DNA of 64,000 bases from Patagioenas fasciata (Eukaryota; Chordata; Aves; Columbiformes; Columbidae). The stretch is taken from assembly GCF_037038585.1 (NCBI RefSeq), contig NC_092520.1:57874501-57938500 (forward strand), in the 5' to 3' direction. Shown here piece after piece: positions 37,316 through 49,200 of the stretch. A model generated the notes under the pieces. That model was not told where the DNA came from. It saw only the letters and a list, made by a program, of their open reading frames with translations, and made no database searches. Position 1 is the stretch's first letter. Every line of letters begins with the position of its first letter. The translations under genes were made by a program, and so were the position numbers.

Positions 37316-39620
37316 TCACAGAATATGAGGGATTGGAAGGGACCTCAAAAGATCATCTAGTCCAATTCCCCTGCCGGAGCAGGAACACCTAGATGAGGTT
37401 ACACAGGAAGGTGTCCAGGTGGGTTTTGAATGTCTCCAGAGAAGGAGGCTCCATGATCTCCCTGGGCAGCCTGTTCCAGTGCTCTGGCACACTCACTGTG
37501 AAGAAGTTTCTTCTCTTATTTAAGTTGAACCTCCTGTGTTCCAGTTTGTACCCATTGCCCCTTGTCCTATCATTGCTTGTCACCGAGAAGAGCCTGGCTC
37601 CATCCTCCTGACACTCACCCTTTACATATTTATACGCATTAATGATGTCACCCCTCAGTGTCCTCTTCTCCAAGCTAAAGAGACCCAGCTCCCTCAGCCT
37701 TTCTTCATAAGGGAGATGCTCCACTCCCTTCATCATCTTTGTTGCCCTGTGCTGGACCCTCTCCAGCAGTTCCCTGTCCTTCTTGAACTGAGGGGCCCAG
37801 AACTGGACACAATATTCCAGATGTGGTCTCACCAGGGCAGCGTAGAGGGGAAGGAGAGCCTCTCTCAACCTACTAACCATGCCCCTCCTAATACACCCCA
37901 GGATGCCATTGGCCTTCCTGGCCACCAGGGCACAGTGCTGGCTCATGGTCATCCTGCTGTCCACCAGGACCCCCAGGTCCCTTTCCCCTACACTGCTCTC
38001 CAACAGGTCATTCCCCAGCTTATACTGGAACCTGTGGTTGTTCCTACCCAGATGCAATACTCTACACTTGCCCTTGTTTTATTTCATTAAATTTTCCCTG
38101 CCCAACTCTCCAGCCTGTCCAGGTCTCGCTGGATGGCAGCACAGCCTTCCGGCGTGTCAGCCACTTCTCCCAGTTTGGTGTCATCAGCAAACTTGCTGAT
38201 AGTACACTCTATTCCCTCATCTTAGTCACTGATGAATATATTGAATAGTACTGGTCCCAGCACTGACCCTTGAGGCACTCCGCTAGATACAGGCCTCCAA
38301 TTAGACTCTGCCCCATTGACCACGACTCTCTGGCTTCTTTCCTTCAGTCAGTTCCCAGTCAACCTCACTACCCGATCATCCAGTCCACACTTCCTCAGTT
38401 TAGCTGTGAGGATGCTGTGGGAGACTGTGTCAAATGCTTTACTGAAATCAAGACAGACCACATCCACTGCCTTACCATCATCTATCCACCTGACTATGTC
38501 CTCATAAAAACTATGAGATTGGTCAAGCATGACTTCCCCTTAGTGAAGCCATGTTGACTGCTCTTTATGACCTTCTTATCCTTGATATGCCTTGAGATGG
38601 CACCAAGGATAAGTTGCTCCATCACTTTCCCAGGGATGGAGATGAGGCTGACCGGTCTATAGTTACCCAGGTCCTCCTTCTTGCCCTTTTTGAAAACTGG
38701 AGTGACATTTACTTTCCTCCAGTCCTCAGGCACCTCTCCCGTTTCCCAAGACTTGGCAAAGATGATGGAGAATGGTCCAGCAATGACCTCAGCCATCTCC
38801 CTCAGCACCTGTGGGTGTGTCCCATCCGGACCCATGGATTTATGGATGTCCAGATTGCCTAATTGCTCTCTAACCCAGTCCTCATCAACCGAGGCAAACT
38901 CCTCCATTGTCCTGACTTCCTCTGGGGCCTCAGCGGTACAGGGCTCCTCGGGACAGCTTCTGACAGAGTAGACAGAGACAAAGGAGGCATTCAGTAACAC
39001 TGTCTTCTCTGTATCTTCTGTCATCAGGGCACCCACCCTATTAATCTGTGGGCCTACATTGCCTCTAGTATTAGTTTTGTTCGCAATGTATTCGAAGAAG
39101 CTCTTTCTGTTGTCCTTGACCACTCTCACCAGGTTTAATTTAAGGAGGCCTTAGCTTTCCTAGTTGTCTCCCTACATCCTCTGAAAACAGCCTTATATGC
39201 TTCCCAAGTGGCCAGCCCCTCCTTCCATGATCTGTAAACTCTCGGCTTCCATTTGAGCCTACCCAGCAGTTCCCTGTTTAACCACACAGGTCTCCTGGCT
39301 CCCTTCTTTAACTTCCTATGTGTCAACATGCTCTGAATTAAGCTTGGAAGAAGCAGTCCCTGAATGCTAACCAAATATCTTGGGGCCCTTTACCTTCAAG
39401 TACCCTTTCCCATGGGATTTCCCCTAGCAATTGCTTGAAAAGGCCAAAGTTGGCCCTACTGAAGTCCAGGGTTGCGATTCTGCTTGGTATTCTGCTCCTG
39501 CCACATGAGATCCTGAACTCCACTATCTCATGGTTGCTGCAGCCAAGGCAGCCCTCAACCTTCACCGCTTCAACCAGACCCTCCTTGTTAGTAAGGATGA
39601 GGTCCAGCAGCGATGCAAGG
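37316..39620 (-). mobile_element. CR1 LINE, 2.3-kb copy with reverse-transcriptase remnants
   Basis: The left end on the plus strand is aatcacagaatcacagaat, the reverse-complement CR1 3' tail. Reading the minus strand, successive frames carry the end of the endonuclease/linker region (39,565-39,135), early RT motifs including [27 protein letters not shown] and NYRPVSL (39,129-38,494), LDFSKAFDTVSH with the first catalytic Asp (about 38,440), [11 protein letters not shown] (about 38,270) and the FADD box (38,191-38,180). An intact 222-codon C-terminal frame follows (38,057-37,389). The frame is broken by an in-frame stop at 38,224-38,222, a second at 38,089-38,087 and at least two frame changes, so the copy is dead. 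The 5' part (ORF1 and most of the endonuclease) is missing; the right limit is approximate. Confidence 0.93.
38180..38191 (-). other. FADD catalytic box of the CR1 reverse transcriptase
   Basis: The codons TTT GCT GAT GAC read Phe-Ala-Asp-Asp, followed by Thr-Lys-Leu, the motif that holds two catalytic aspartates in LINE reverse transcriptases. It lies 10 codons after an in-frame stop, so it is not translated as part of an intact enzyme. Confidence 0.85.
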
Positions 39621-42434
39621 CAGTTTTCTTTATGGAGTTCAGGAGCTGATTAAGCTGTCATGTTTCAGGTTGCTGCATATCACTGATGGACATCTTACAT
39701 GATGGCTCACATTGTTTATGCATTTTTTGCATGTGATTGGACTTGCACAGTGGAGTCAATACTTTCATTTAGGATCCTATGATGAGCATTTGCCCTTGGA
39801 CTGTTGCATAATGAGTAAGGAAACATGGTAATTGACTGTTGTTGAGAGAGCCTGGGTCCAAGTTGTGTTTTTTTTTAATGTGGGGCCGTACCAAAGACCA
39901 CAGGTATTTCTGCATGGGGGATGAGATGGAGGTGGGCAGAGCCTCATCAGCAGAGGTGTGTGGGGTAGGAAGCACCTGGGTAAGTCTCCCACTTGACAGT
40001 GGTGTTGTCTGGTAAGAAGAGACCCACAACCCACCGAGCCCCATAAACTCCAGTCTACAAAGAGGTGATACCCAGCCACAGCCATATACCTCCAGACTAC
40101 TGTAAATGAAAACTTCTCCCAGTCTTGCCACTTTCCATAACTCAGGAGCCAGTGCTGAGATGTCTTCTAGTGCTTCAGAGGAAGCCAATTTGGGTAAAAC
40201 ACCATTGGAGCTCAAAGCAGGAACAGTGGGTCTTCTGTTGGAGCGAGCAGGAGCAAGGCGCCTGTGGGGCTAGGAGTGTCACCAAACATTTTGACAGGGT
40301 AGTAACACTGCCGCGATTTGGGAAAAATGGACAAGTTCTCCTGCAGTATCCTATAACTCAGTTCCTGAAGAGGTCTCACATTGTGGGAGGTAGCTGTAGA
40401 AGTCCTAATGCCTGGCACATGTGAGCAGAGCCTGGGTGTTTCTGGGGGTCTTGGTTATGGACACATGAGATCTGCAGTGCTGCCTTATGCCTTGGCAAGC
40501 ACTGTCCCCAGTGCCTGGGTGCACGAGGGATAAGTCCCATGGACTGGGCATGTCCCTATGACAGCATTTCCAAAAATACTCAGTTTTTGCTGGAGTTGAG
40601 GCTCTCTGTGTCCATAATGGTGTGGCACCTGTTTTTAATCCACAAGACTTTAAAAATTCTGGGCCTCAAAGTCCTTCAGGCAAAGATTGCCTTTTTCTGA
40701 GTATTTTTAGAGCACCAAGGAGACCTGAGCTCAGCAAGAGCCACCAAACAGAAAGAATTGCTTTTGTATGGCTCCCAGGTAAATGCAGAAAAAAAAAGGA
40801 CCATTCTTGGTGAGGAGGGCTTTCTCTGAAAACAAGAAGATGCTAAAATAACTATTATTTGGAGCCTGGAAGGACTGACTTTGCCAAGTCAGAGTAACTT
40901 TAAAGTAAACATATTTTAAAGTTTGTTTTAACTGGATTTTTTCATCATTTCTCTCAGCAAAAGAACAGGTGGTCAGGGCTTTCATGTTTGGCGGTTCATG
41001 TTGCATTTATGCTTACATGTCCTGCAGTGCCCCACATCAGTGGGAAACAGCACTGTAAAATAATGAAAAAGAAATTAAAATCTGCTTTTATGCTCTATTG
41101 CTGTTTTGTCTGCTGTTACTAACAGAGATTTGCAGGAGAAGAGTAGCAATTAAAAAAAAATGCTGGATGACTTCAGGTCATTTTTAATTATTTGTGACAC
41201 TAGGAATGAAATGCTAGTTTCAAGTCAATGTAGCAAAAGCTTACTATTGCTGCAGGAGTTCCTGCCAGAGAAGCTCCAGCCATATTATCACTGGAATCAC
41301 AGATTTCGCTGCTTCTGGCAAATGTCACACCCAAGGGGACGTAATCGGTGAAGGGGTGCCTCAAATGAGCACATGGAGAGGAGGATTTGGACACTAAAAG
41401 TAGCAGAAGAATTCAACCTGGAGGGAACCAACCACATGTGCTTGGATAAGAAGATGTTTGGGAAGGATGAGCAAGGATCCATTTTTGTTGGCCTGGAGGG
41501 AGATGCTGCATCTAATGGACAGGAAATATGTGAGATCTTCATAGCCCAACCAAATTCAAGGAGAGATTTGTTACTGCTCCTGTGTTTGGCCAATGATGAG
41601 CTATTGGAGACTCAAATCACCAAAGTGGCTTCATGGCAACTGGTTTCTAAAACTTGCAAAGCAAGTTGAAGAAAGGGAAGGAAAAGCATATTTCTGAAAT
41701 CACGAGGACACACATTCAGTCCCTGAATAGCCCTTGACAAAGGTCCTTGGACACAGTGCTGGGTTTTTAGGCTTTTTGTTTTATTTTTAGATCAGACGGA
41801 TTTCTACTGGCTTGACCTGTGCTTTATTCCACCTTGTCAAAAGTAAAAAGGCAAAAAGCTTTCCCAGTATATGTCACACAACGTGAGAGCTATTGTCCAC
41901 CACAGTACAACTAACAGTATCAGAAAAGGCTTGTCTTCTACTTTCCGTAATATTTCAATATATAGAAATTTTACTTATAAGAATCATTATTAGAATATAA
42001 TGGAAATAAAAGCAAATACTGCCCGTGGGGCCATGCTGTATAATACTGACTCATCTCCTTGTATCTCTTAACACTCCAGAAGCCAAACAAAAATGCATGA
42101 GTACTATTAAAAGGTTGTGGTTTTTTTTCCACTCAAGAATTTTAAAGTTTTTCCTGTAGCTGCTGTTACAGACCAAACCATAAAACCAGAAGATTGGCTG
42201 CACTGAGCCAAGCTAAGGATCCAATATCCTGTCTTTGGCTGAGAACAATAACAGATGTTCGGAGAAAGAACGCAAGCAATAGTGCATTTATGGAGTGATC
42301 TTTCCCCTGGTACACACTCCCCGTTTCCAGCAATAACTGTTTAAGAACTTCAAGCATCAGCTACGGCATCCAAACCATCACGTTTAATGAGGGACTCCTC
42401 TCACTGGGCTGTCACCAGGTTGTTGTAATTAGGT
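39621..42434. other. Intergenic, unassigned
   Basis: Includes a 148-codon minus frame (40,215-39,769) with no recognisable domain. The start follows the 5' truncation point of the large CR1. Confidence 0.65.
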
Positions 42435-42640
42435 CTCGAGTAACTTTGCGCCAGCTGGAGCTGGGCAGAGTCCAGACGGCTCCCGAAAAGGGCTCTGAGG
42501 TGCAGTCCCGGGGGCAGAACTCCTGCCTGGTACCCTCCCATGACATGAGGACCTGCCACTCATCCGCTCCCTGAGTCCCCAGCCACCGGCACGGCCGCCC
42601 TCAAACCCGCCTGGCACAGGTGTTCTGGTCTGTGACATCG
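42435..42640. promoter_or_regulatory. Isolated CpG-rich patch in the intergenic region
   Basis: Eleven CpG dinucleotides occur within about 205 bp of GC-rich sequence, while flanking DNA is AT-rich and CpG-poor. It could be a small CpG island promoter, an enhancer or part of a young transposable element adjoining the LTR-like sequence 270 bp to the right. No transcription start signal was identified. Confidence 0.3.
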
Positions 42641-42907
42641 TTCCTTGGGATGAAGTGACAATTAAAGAAGAAGAAAAAAAAGAAGTATGAAACACAAGCA
42701 TTTCCAGGAGCCCTCCCAGTAACTTGTACTGCTGGAAAGCTGTAATTTTGCATGTTTCAGGAAAAAGAATGAAAGTCTACACACACTTCCTCACAGTTTA
42801 CTAAAGTAGTTTTCCAGGAACTGAGCATTCTTTACGGATGTGTTAAGTGACTGAATGACTGCTTCTGGTAAGAGGAACAAAAATCCTTTAGAAACCCCTA
42901 GACATGA

Positions 42908-42947
42908 TGTGGCAAGACTAGACCTAATGTAGCAAGATTAGGCCTAA
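42908..42947 (+). repeat. 20-bp imperfect tandem repeat, two units
   Basis: Two adjacent 20-bp units differ at three positions and a third unit starts (tgtaac). They lie at the left end of the LTR-like sequence and may be enhancer-type repeats of its U3 region. Confidence 0.75.
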
Positions 42948-43480
42948 TGTAACAGGAACTTAATAGAGAAACAATAGCTCTATAGAGACAGGACATGAGG
43001 CAAAACCGCATGTCCTTGGTTTGCAAGGTGGGAAAGTGTAATGTTCCACTAAATGAAGAAAGAGCTACATGGCTTTTGCTGAGTAGTAGCACAAGAAGAC
43101 AACACGCGTGCTCAAGGAATCAGGTCAAGAAGCTGACACTGGCGGGGGGACCAGGCTGTGAAGGCACTGGGGACCACTAGAGACCCCTGATGAAGACCCT
43201 TGAATAACAAAGATGGACTTCTGGCAAAGAGAGGGGTTTTGTAAATAATTTATATTTAATGCATGAACTAAACAGTAGAAACAAATGAATATTCAATTGG
43301 TATGTGTAACAAATACTGAGAAGTGCAAGGCATGTGCAAGTGTGATTTGAGGAACGATCCTCCAAGCGTCCAGTGCACTGCAATAAAAGCATCTGATTTT
43401 TAACACTTTCAAAACAACATCAGTCTTTTTGCCAGCTTTTCGGTATCACTTCTTCCCCTAAGAGTAAGACATCACTTTCT
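42908..43480 (+). mobile_element. Solo LTR-like sequence (ERVL type suspected), plus strand
   Basis: The segment starts with two imperfect 20-bp units (42,908-42,927 and 42,928-42,947, each tgt.gcaaga.ta..cctaa) and a third partial one. It has a poly(A) signal AATAAA at 43,382-43,387 followed by a T-rich stretch, resembling U3-R-U5 of a bird ERVL-type LTR. No internal retroviral genes flank it. The right end is approximate, no target-site duplication was found, and the family assignment is from pattern memory only. Confidence 0.45.
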
Positions 43481-43799
43481 ATAACACATTTGTTAAATCC
43501 AATTTCAATAATTCCAAGTGTTTTTCTTCCCTGACACTATTTTTCCTTTTGTGCCCAGACCTGTTGACACCCTCCCTATACCCCCATGTGAGAGGCCTCG
43601 CTATGCGTTAGGGATGCTATGGGTCCATGCAACCACTCAAGCATCAGGTATTCTCATGGGGCAGCTCTGATCCCAGCAGGATCAGAGGTCTGGCTGACAG
43701 TGCTTGGACTATGCACCTGCCCTGGTCCCCAAGAGGAAAAAGGGCTCCAAAAGGCAGTGAAAAAAACAAAAAAAGCCCAGACAGTTTACAGATCTTTTC

Positions 43800-44439
43800 A
43801 TTCTGGAGCCATGGACAAGCTGTACTTCACCTAAATGGCCCGTGGTCAAACCCTGAGAAAGCCCTGCTGGGCTCAGTATCTTCTCAGGTCATGCCTCAGG
43901 GGTCCCCCAAGGTCACCTGTTCTCAAGGTGTGCTTTTCTATGTTGATTTTTCCTCTATGTGGGACAGTGCAGCTCTTTAATTCCACTTTGCATGATGCAG
44001 GATTTGTGAACTTGATCACATCAAGTTCAGGGATAGAACTGAAGCAGTGGCCAGTGCTGCAGTAAATCAGCAAGCCAAAGAGCAGCTATTAGAGTTAGAG
44101 GCCTTAGGGTGTTGCATTACAGTGAAAAACGCATCCATATACTCACTGATGGGCCCAGACCTTGCACACAACATTTTTGGGAGTGTCTTATTGATCCCAG
44201 TTCAAGAACAATACAACCGGTTCACTTCAAGGCAGACACAGCTATTGAAACCCCACTGGTACCTCACACCCCAGGCCTCAAAGAACTGGTTGGGTCAGCT
44301 CAAAGGAGAAGCCTGTAGCATTCACACTGCAACAAAGACCACTTTGGTGAAGGGATGGGTGATGTACGAGGTGTCTCAGCCACCCCAGGTGAGTTACTCG
44401 TCTGGATGCTGGTTTGTCACAGAAGTGAAACAGCCTTGA
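43800..44439 (+). other. Unrecognised open-frame region, plus strand
   Basis: A 117-codon frame (43,627-43,980) is followed in the same direction by a 130-codon frame (44,047-44,439) containing NQQAKEQLLELEALGC and PHWYLTPQASKNWLG. Composition is less AT-rich than the surroundings. There are no splice, retrogene or family hallmarks. It could be an old pseudogene or retroelement fragment, or chance. Confidence 0.15.
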
Positions 44440-44726
44440 GGGTTATCCAGCACTTGAAGAGCAGAACATTCAGAAACTTGATTTATCTGCAGGTACGTGC
44501 TTAGCGTCATCCATGAACACTTGAAAAAAGGCAGATTGTGGAAAAAGGAAGGATTTGAAAGATCCTTTTTGGCCATGCTGTCAGTGGCTCCCTACAAAAG
44601 AAAGCAGTACACACCTTTGATTGGGAGGCTGTCATGTTAGCAAATGGCTGCTTATGCTTTTAACATCTCCTTCCACCTATTGCTCCATAACAGAAACACC
44701 TCATCAGAGACCAACCTCACTCTCTT

Positions 44727-44844
44727 TTCCACTATCTCAACATCTCCAAGACTGCTTTCCAGTGGTGCTTATATATGGACAAGCCTTCCACTATCTCAAC
44801 ATCTCCAAGACTGCTTTCCAGTGGTGCTTATATATGGACAAGCC
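44727..44844 (+). repeat. Perfect 59-bp tandem duplication
   Basis: Two identical 59-bp units (44,727-44,785 and 44,786-44,844) begin ttccactatctcaac and end tatggacaagcc. No mismatch separates them, which points to a recent event. The unit length is not a multiple of three, so overlapping open frames in this area are shifted copies of one another and not evidence of a gene. Confidence 0.95.
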
Positions 44845-45689
44845 TCTACAGCTTCAGTCAGGTTTCTTTGTTTGAGGGAGGGCACTTTTACCGACAATGT
44901 TCACACCTGATACAAAGCAGGGTGTCATGCTTCTGGCTCTTGGTTTCACTAATAGCCTTGGCTTTGAAGCAGCCTAAGACACCACGCTACATTGTTATCT
45001 GCAAGAAGAAAATTTTTTCCTTTGTGCTCTAAGGAATTCATTCTCCCTCTGACTATTAATTTTGCAGTGCACTATGCGCGTACTTGCAGGTGTTGGTAAA
45101 GATAATTTTTGTGCCAGTTAAAGCTCTGACTTGGCACAGAGAGCATATAGCTTTGCAAGTTGCTTTTCTCCTGCCTGGAGAACATATGTTTCCCTCCTAT
45201 TTCTGCACATCAGCTCTGGGGACAACATCGTGCTAAACAGTGCCATGACCTATCTTCCTGAGCTGCTCCCTAACATTTTAAACAGAAGCTACTGGAGACA
45301 CATCTGAGACAACCATTGTCCCCGATTGCCCAGCCTTGCATGTCCTTTCCACTGCATGTGACAGTAGTCCCTGTGTGGTCCCATGTCCTTTACAAATAAC
45401 CCCTGAAACCTCTCTGGCTACCGTAATGCTCCTCACGTTGGGCACCCTCCTCAGGACTGGATTTCACTGACATGACACTGTGACACCACTGGCACCTTGT
45501 GGACTGCCTCATGCCAGCGAGCTGTCAGGCAGTGGTGACAGGGGGACAGAAAACTCTTGAAAGGCCCCATCTACTCATTTCTGGAGATGAAATCTAATGT
45601 CTGCAGGGAAGCTCTGTAAAGATTTTCTGAAAAATAATTTTATGCATCTTACATTCTGCCTTCATTGCTGGCCACTGTGCATTTGTATA

Positions 45690-45894
45690 TTAGGAAAAAA
45701 TTCTTCACAGAAAGGGTTGTCAGGCATTGGAACAGGCTGCCCAGGGAAGTGGTGGAGTCACCATCCCTGGGGGTGTATAAAAGGCATTTAGACGAGGTTC
45801 TTTGGGACATGGTTCAGTACTAGAGTTAGATTATGGTTCGACTTGATGATCTCGAGGGTCACTTCTAACCAGAATGATTCTGTGATTCTATGAT
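45690..45894 (+). mobile_element. CR1 LINE 3' fragment, short
   Basis: CR1 similarity starts at aggaaaaaattcttcacagaa and ends in gattctgtgattctatgat. Only about 205 bp remain. The encoded words [19 protein letters not shown] can be recognised only in degraded form. The 'gatgatctcgagggtcactt' block near the 3' end differs from that of the neighbouring copies, which suggests an older or separate subfamily. Confidence 0.87.
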
Positions 45895-46147
45895 TTAGTA
45901 GGACTTGTTTCCATTGCAGGGCTCTTCCTGAGCCATGCCCAGGAAAACACATCCAGATCCTCCTAAACTGCAGCTTTCTATCCTTCCTCCATGCCCTTGC
46001 TGCCTTGATCCTCTACCCACTGCATGACTCTAACTTTGAAGCAGTCTGCTGGTATTTACCAACAGGATGATTGCAGAATTTGCCAGTATATTCTCCACGT
46101 CTCCTCCTCCCTCCCAGCTAAATGCTTGGAGAAAAATGGAAAAGAAC

Positions 46148-46832
46148 AATCACAGAATCACAGAATCGACTGGTTTGGAAAAGACCTCAGAGATCATCAA
46201 GTCCAACCCTTGGTCCAACTCCAGTCCATTTACTAGATCATGGCACTAAGTGCTATGTCCAATCTCAGTTAAAAAACCTCTAGGGACGGTGAGTCTACCA
46301 CCTCCCTGGGCAGGCCATTCCAATGCCTGACCACTCTCTCTGTAAAGAATTTCTTTCTAATATCCAGCCTAAATTTCCCCTGGCAGAGTTTAAGCCCATG
46401 CCCCCTTGTCCTATTGCTAACTGCCTGGGAGAAGAGACCAATCCCCACCTGGCTATAACTTCCCTTCAGGTAGTTATAGAGAGGGATGAGGTCACCTCTA
46501 AGCCTCCTCTTCTCCAGACTAAACAACCCCAGCTCCCTCAGCCTCTCCCCACAGGTCTTGTGTTCAAGTCCCTTCACCAGTCTTGTTACTGGACCTGCTC
46601 CAGCACTTCAATATCTCTCCTGAACTGAGGGGCCCAGAACTGAACACAATACTCCAGGTGTGGCCTCACCAATGCAGAGTACAGGGGCAGGATCACTGCC
46701 CTTGTCCTGCTGACCACGCTATTTTTGATACAGGACAGGAGACCATTGGCCTTCTTGGCCACCTGGGCACACTGTTGGCTCATGTTGAGCTTCCTGTCAA
46801 TTAGTACCCCCAGGTCCCTTTCAATGGAAGGT
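46148..46832 (-). mobile_element. CR1 LINE 3' fragment
   Basis: The left end reads atcacagaatcacagaatcg. Minus-strand frames carry [35 protein letters not shown] (46,783-46,586) and [19 protein letters not shown] (46,577-46,269), with one frame break between them. About 685 bp remain, 5'-truncated. Similarity ends near caggtccctttcaatggaag. Confidence 0.9.
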
Positions 46833-48349
46833 TTTTACTCTGGTTTGGCCTTCAGATTACATTTTCTGCTGGTAAGTATCCCACTGCACACGGGAAAGAT
46901 AATCCCTCCGCCTTTTTCCTAGCAGACAAAAGCTGAGCAATGCAGCAGGTGTTTAACCATAATGCTAAATGCAATAGGCAGTCAGAGCAGCAAATGGCAC
47001 AGTAGCAGCACCTTGCCTGCTCACAGGCTGTGTGCCAGTTCCAGGATAACACTTAGCAGTGCACTTGCAGCAAATTTCAGATGCGGATGTGCATTGAAAA
47101 TTTTAAATGAAATTCATATGCAATCCCTTGGTGAGACAGCTTACCCAACAAATATTTTGATACGGCATAAAGTCTTGTGGTTCAGGTTAGAGGAACACTT
47201 GAAGGGGAAGCCCAAAATAACCAGCGTAACCAGTAACGTTAAGCAAAGATGTGGGCCTGTAGCTGGATGTGGGTGAATTACAACTGGACAAGCCACTGCA
47301 CACAGCTGGGTACGATACACATGTGTGCAGCCAGTCTGAGATGGAAATAAACCACATCAGCTTAAAGTGCCCATTAAGGAAGGACACACCATGGGCTCAG
47401 TGAAGCCAAAGGGAAACTTCACGCTGCTTTCAATGGATATTGTGCACCATCCTGTGCTTTTTCTTCCCTCTCGCTCTTACTGTAAAAATTGTTATGAAAA
47501 AATAGCTTTACAACTCCCTTCTTTTCATGCTAAGGCACAGAAAGAAAGCTGTGCTTTCAAGTACTTCCTAAAATGATTAACTATCCATCAATAAATATAA
47601 TCTGTAATGGTATGTCTCATCTAGCCTTAGCTTATAAGTGAATGTATGTAGATGCTTACAGTCAGGCAAAAGAAATCCAGAGATGAAAAGCAGGCATCAC
47701 AAAAAGCAGGTTTCACAGTTCAAATTATTGAGCATAATTCCTGTGTCCAGGAAATGAAAACACTTATTATTGCTATTTATTATTAGTATTGTTGTTATTA
47801 TTTTGTGGAATAGATTTCTGATGTCCTTAGCTATTTGTTTCTTCAGCTGTAGGTGCTAGACTTTGAACATGGTATAACTCCTGAATTTTCCTGGGAAATG
47901 AAATGCAAATATAAGCTGCATTCCAGCTGACATGCAAATACCACAATCAATGGAGAGAGAGAAACGTTGCTAACTCAGTCTTCTGTTACAACTTCCGTGC
48001 ACATCATATACAACTGGGAATGTGAATGTCTTTAATTCCCCCAAAAGTCATGCTTCCACAGACAAAATAAAACAGTTTTTAGGTAAGAACAACAAGGTTA
48101 ATGAAAGGGTCCTTGTCATAAAATTATGCTAGAAATTGTGATATCTAAATACTCTACAAAGGAAAAAAATAATTTCTACAATGAAGGTCATCAGCCTGCT
48201 TGTCTTTTGTGTGTCTGTGTGTCTGTGTGTGTGCAGACACAATGCAAAGTAACGCTAGCCCTCTAGTGTTAAAAAAGAGTTTAAATTCATTGTAATTCTG
48301 AGACACCTTAGTAGAAGGCTCAGCTTTGAAAATGGTTGAAATGGCCTGT
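46833..48349. other. Intergenic between two CR1 copies
   Basis: AT-rich with an ATT/TTG-rich stretch near 47,770-47,800 and the TG repeat at 48.2 kb. No gene was recognised. Confidence 0.65.
48207..48233 (+). repeat. (TG)n microsatellite with TC interruptions
   Basis: Alternating TGTG and TC steps, about 120 bp left of a CR1 copy. Confidence 0.85.
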
Positions 48350-49200
48350 CACAGAATCACAGAATGTTAGGGATGGGATGGGAAGGGACCTCGAAAGATC
48401 ATCCAGTCCAATCCCCCTGCTGGAGCAGGAACACTTACATGAGGTTACACAGGAAGGCATACAGGCAGGTCTTGAATGCCTCCAGAGTAGGAGACTCCAC
48501 AACCCCCCTGGGGAGCTGTGCTCTGGCACCCTCACTGAGAAGAAGTTTCTTCTCAAATTTAAGTGGAACCTTTTGTGTTCCAGTTTGTACCCATTACCCC
48601 TTGTCCTATCACCGGTTGTCACCGAGAAGAGCCTGGCTCCATCCTCGTGTCACTCACCCTTTATATATCTGTAAACATTAATTAGGTCACCCCTCAGTGT
48701 CCTCTTCTCCAAGCTAAAGAGACCCAGCTCCCTCAGCCTTTCCTCATAAGGGAGATGCTCCGCTCCCTTAATAATCTTGATTGCCCTGCACTGGACTCTC
48801 TCCAGCAGTTCCCTGTCCTTCTTGAACTGAGGGGCCCAGAACTGGACACAATATTCCAGATGTGGTCTCACCAGGGCAGTGTAGAGGGGAAGGAGGACCT
48901 CTCTCGACCTACTGACCACACCCCTTCTAATACACCCCAGGATGCCATTGGCCTTCCTGGCCACAAGGGCACAGTGCTGGCTCATGGTCATCCTGCTGTC
49001 CACCAGGACCCCCAGGTCCCTTTCCCCTACACTGCTCTCTAATAGGTCATTCCCCAACTTATACAGGAACCTGGGGTTGTTCCTGCCCAGATGCAAGACT
49101 CTACACTTTGCCTTGTTATATTTCATTAAATTTTTCCCCACCCAACTCTCCAGCCTGTCCAGGTCTTGCTGAATGGTGGCACAGCCTTCCGGTGTATCAC
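48350..49200 (-). mobile_element. CR1 LINE 3' fragment, same subfamily as the 37.3-kb copy
   Basis: The left end reads cacagaatcacagaatgtta. Long stretches match the 2.3-kb copy at 37,316 closely, including words such as [20 protein letters not shown] and CGRIRRG-type segments in a 163-codon minus frame (49,141-48,650). A second minus frame (48,622-48,320) carries the C-terminus, with a frame break near 48,650. A small gap relative to the other copy lies near 48,515. It is 5'-truncated at about 49,200. Confidence 0.92.

Larger units (their letters stand above)
43481..45689. other. Intergenic with the 59-bp duplication and unrecognised frames
   Basis: Apart from the tandem duplication and the open-frame region listed separately, no feature was recognised. 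Confidence 0.65.

Noticed and set aside
37389..38057. A 222-codon minus-strand open frame as a host gene
   Set aside because: It is the C-terminal part of CR1 ORF2, ending beside a CR1 3' tail, and a close relative of it lies at 48.65-49.14 kb.
37536..38090. A 184-codon plus-strand open frame
   Set aside because: It is the antisense shadow of the minus-strand CR1 coding remnant.
39769..40215. A 148-codon minus-strand frame next to the large CR1
   Set aside because: No similarity to CR1 coding words or any protein I recognise; composition looks non-coding.
48336..49172. Several plus-strand frames of 76-112 codons
   Set aside because: They are antisense to the minus-strand CR1 copy at 48,350-49,200.
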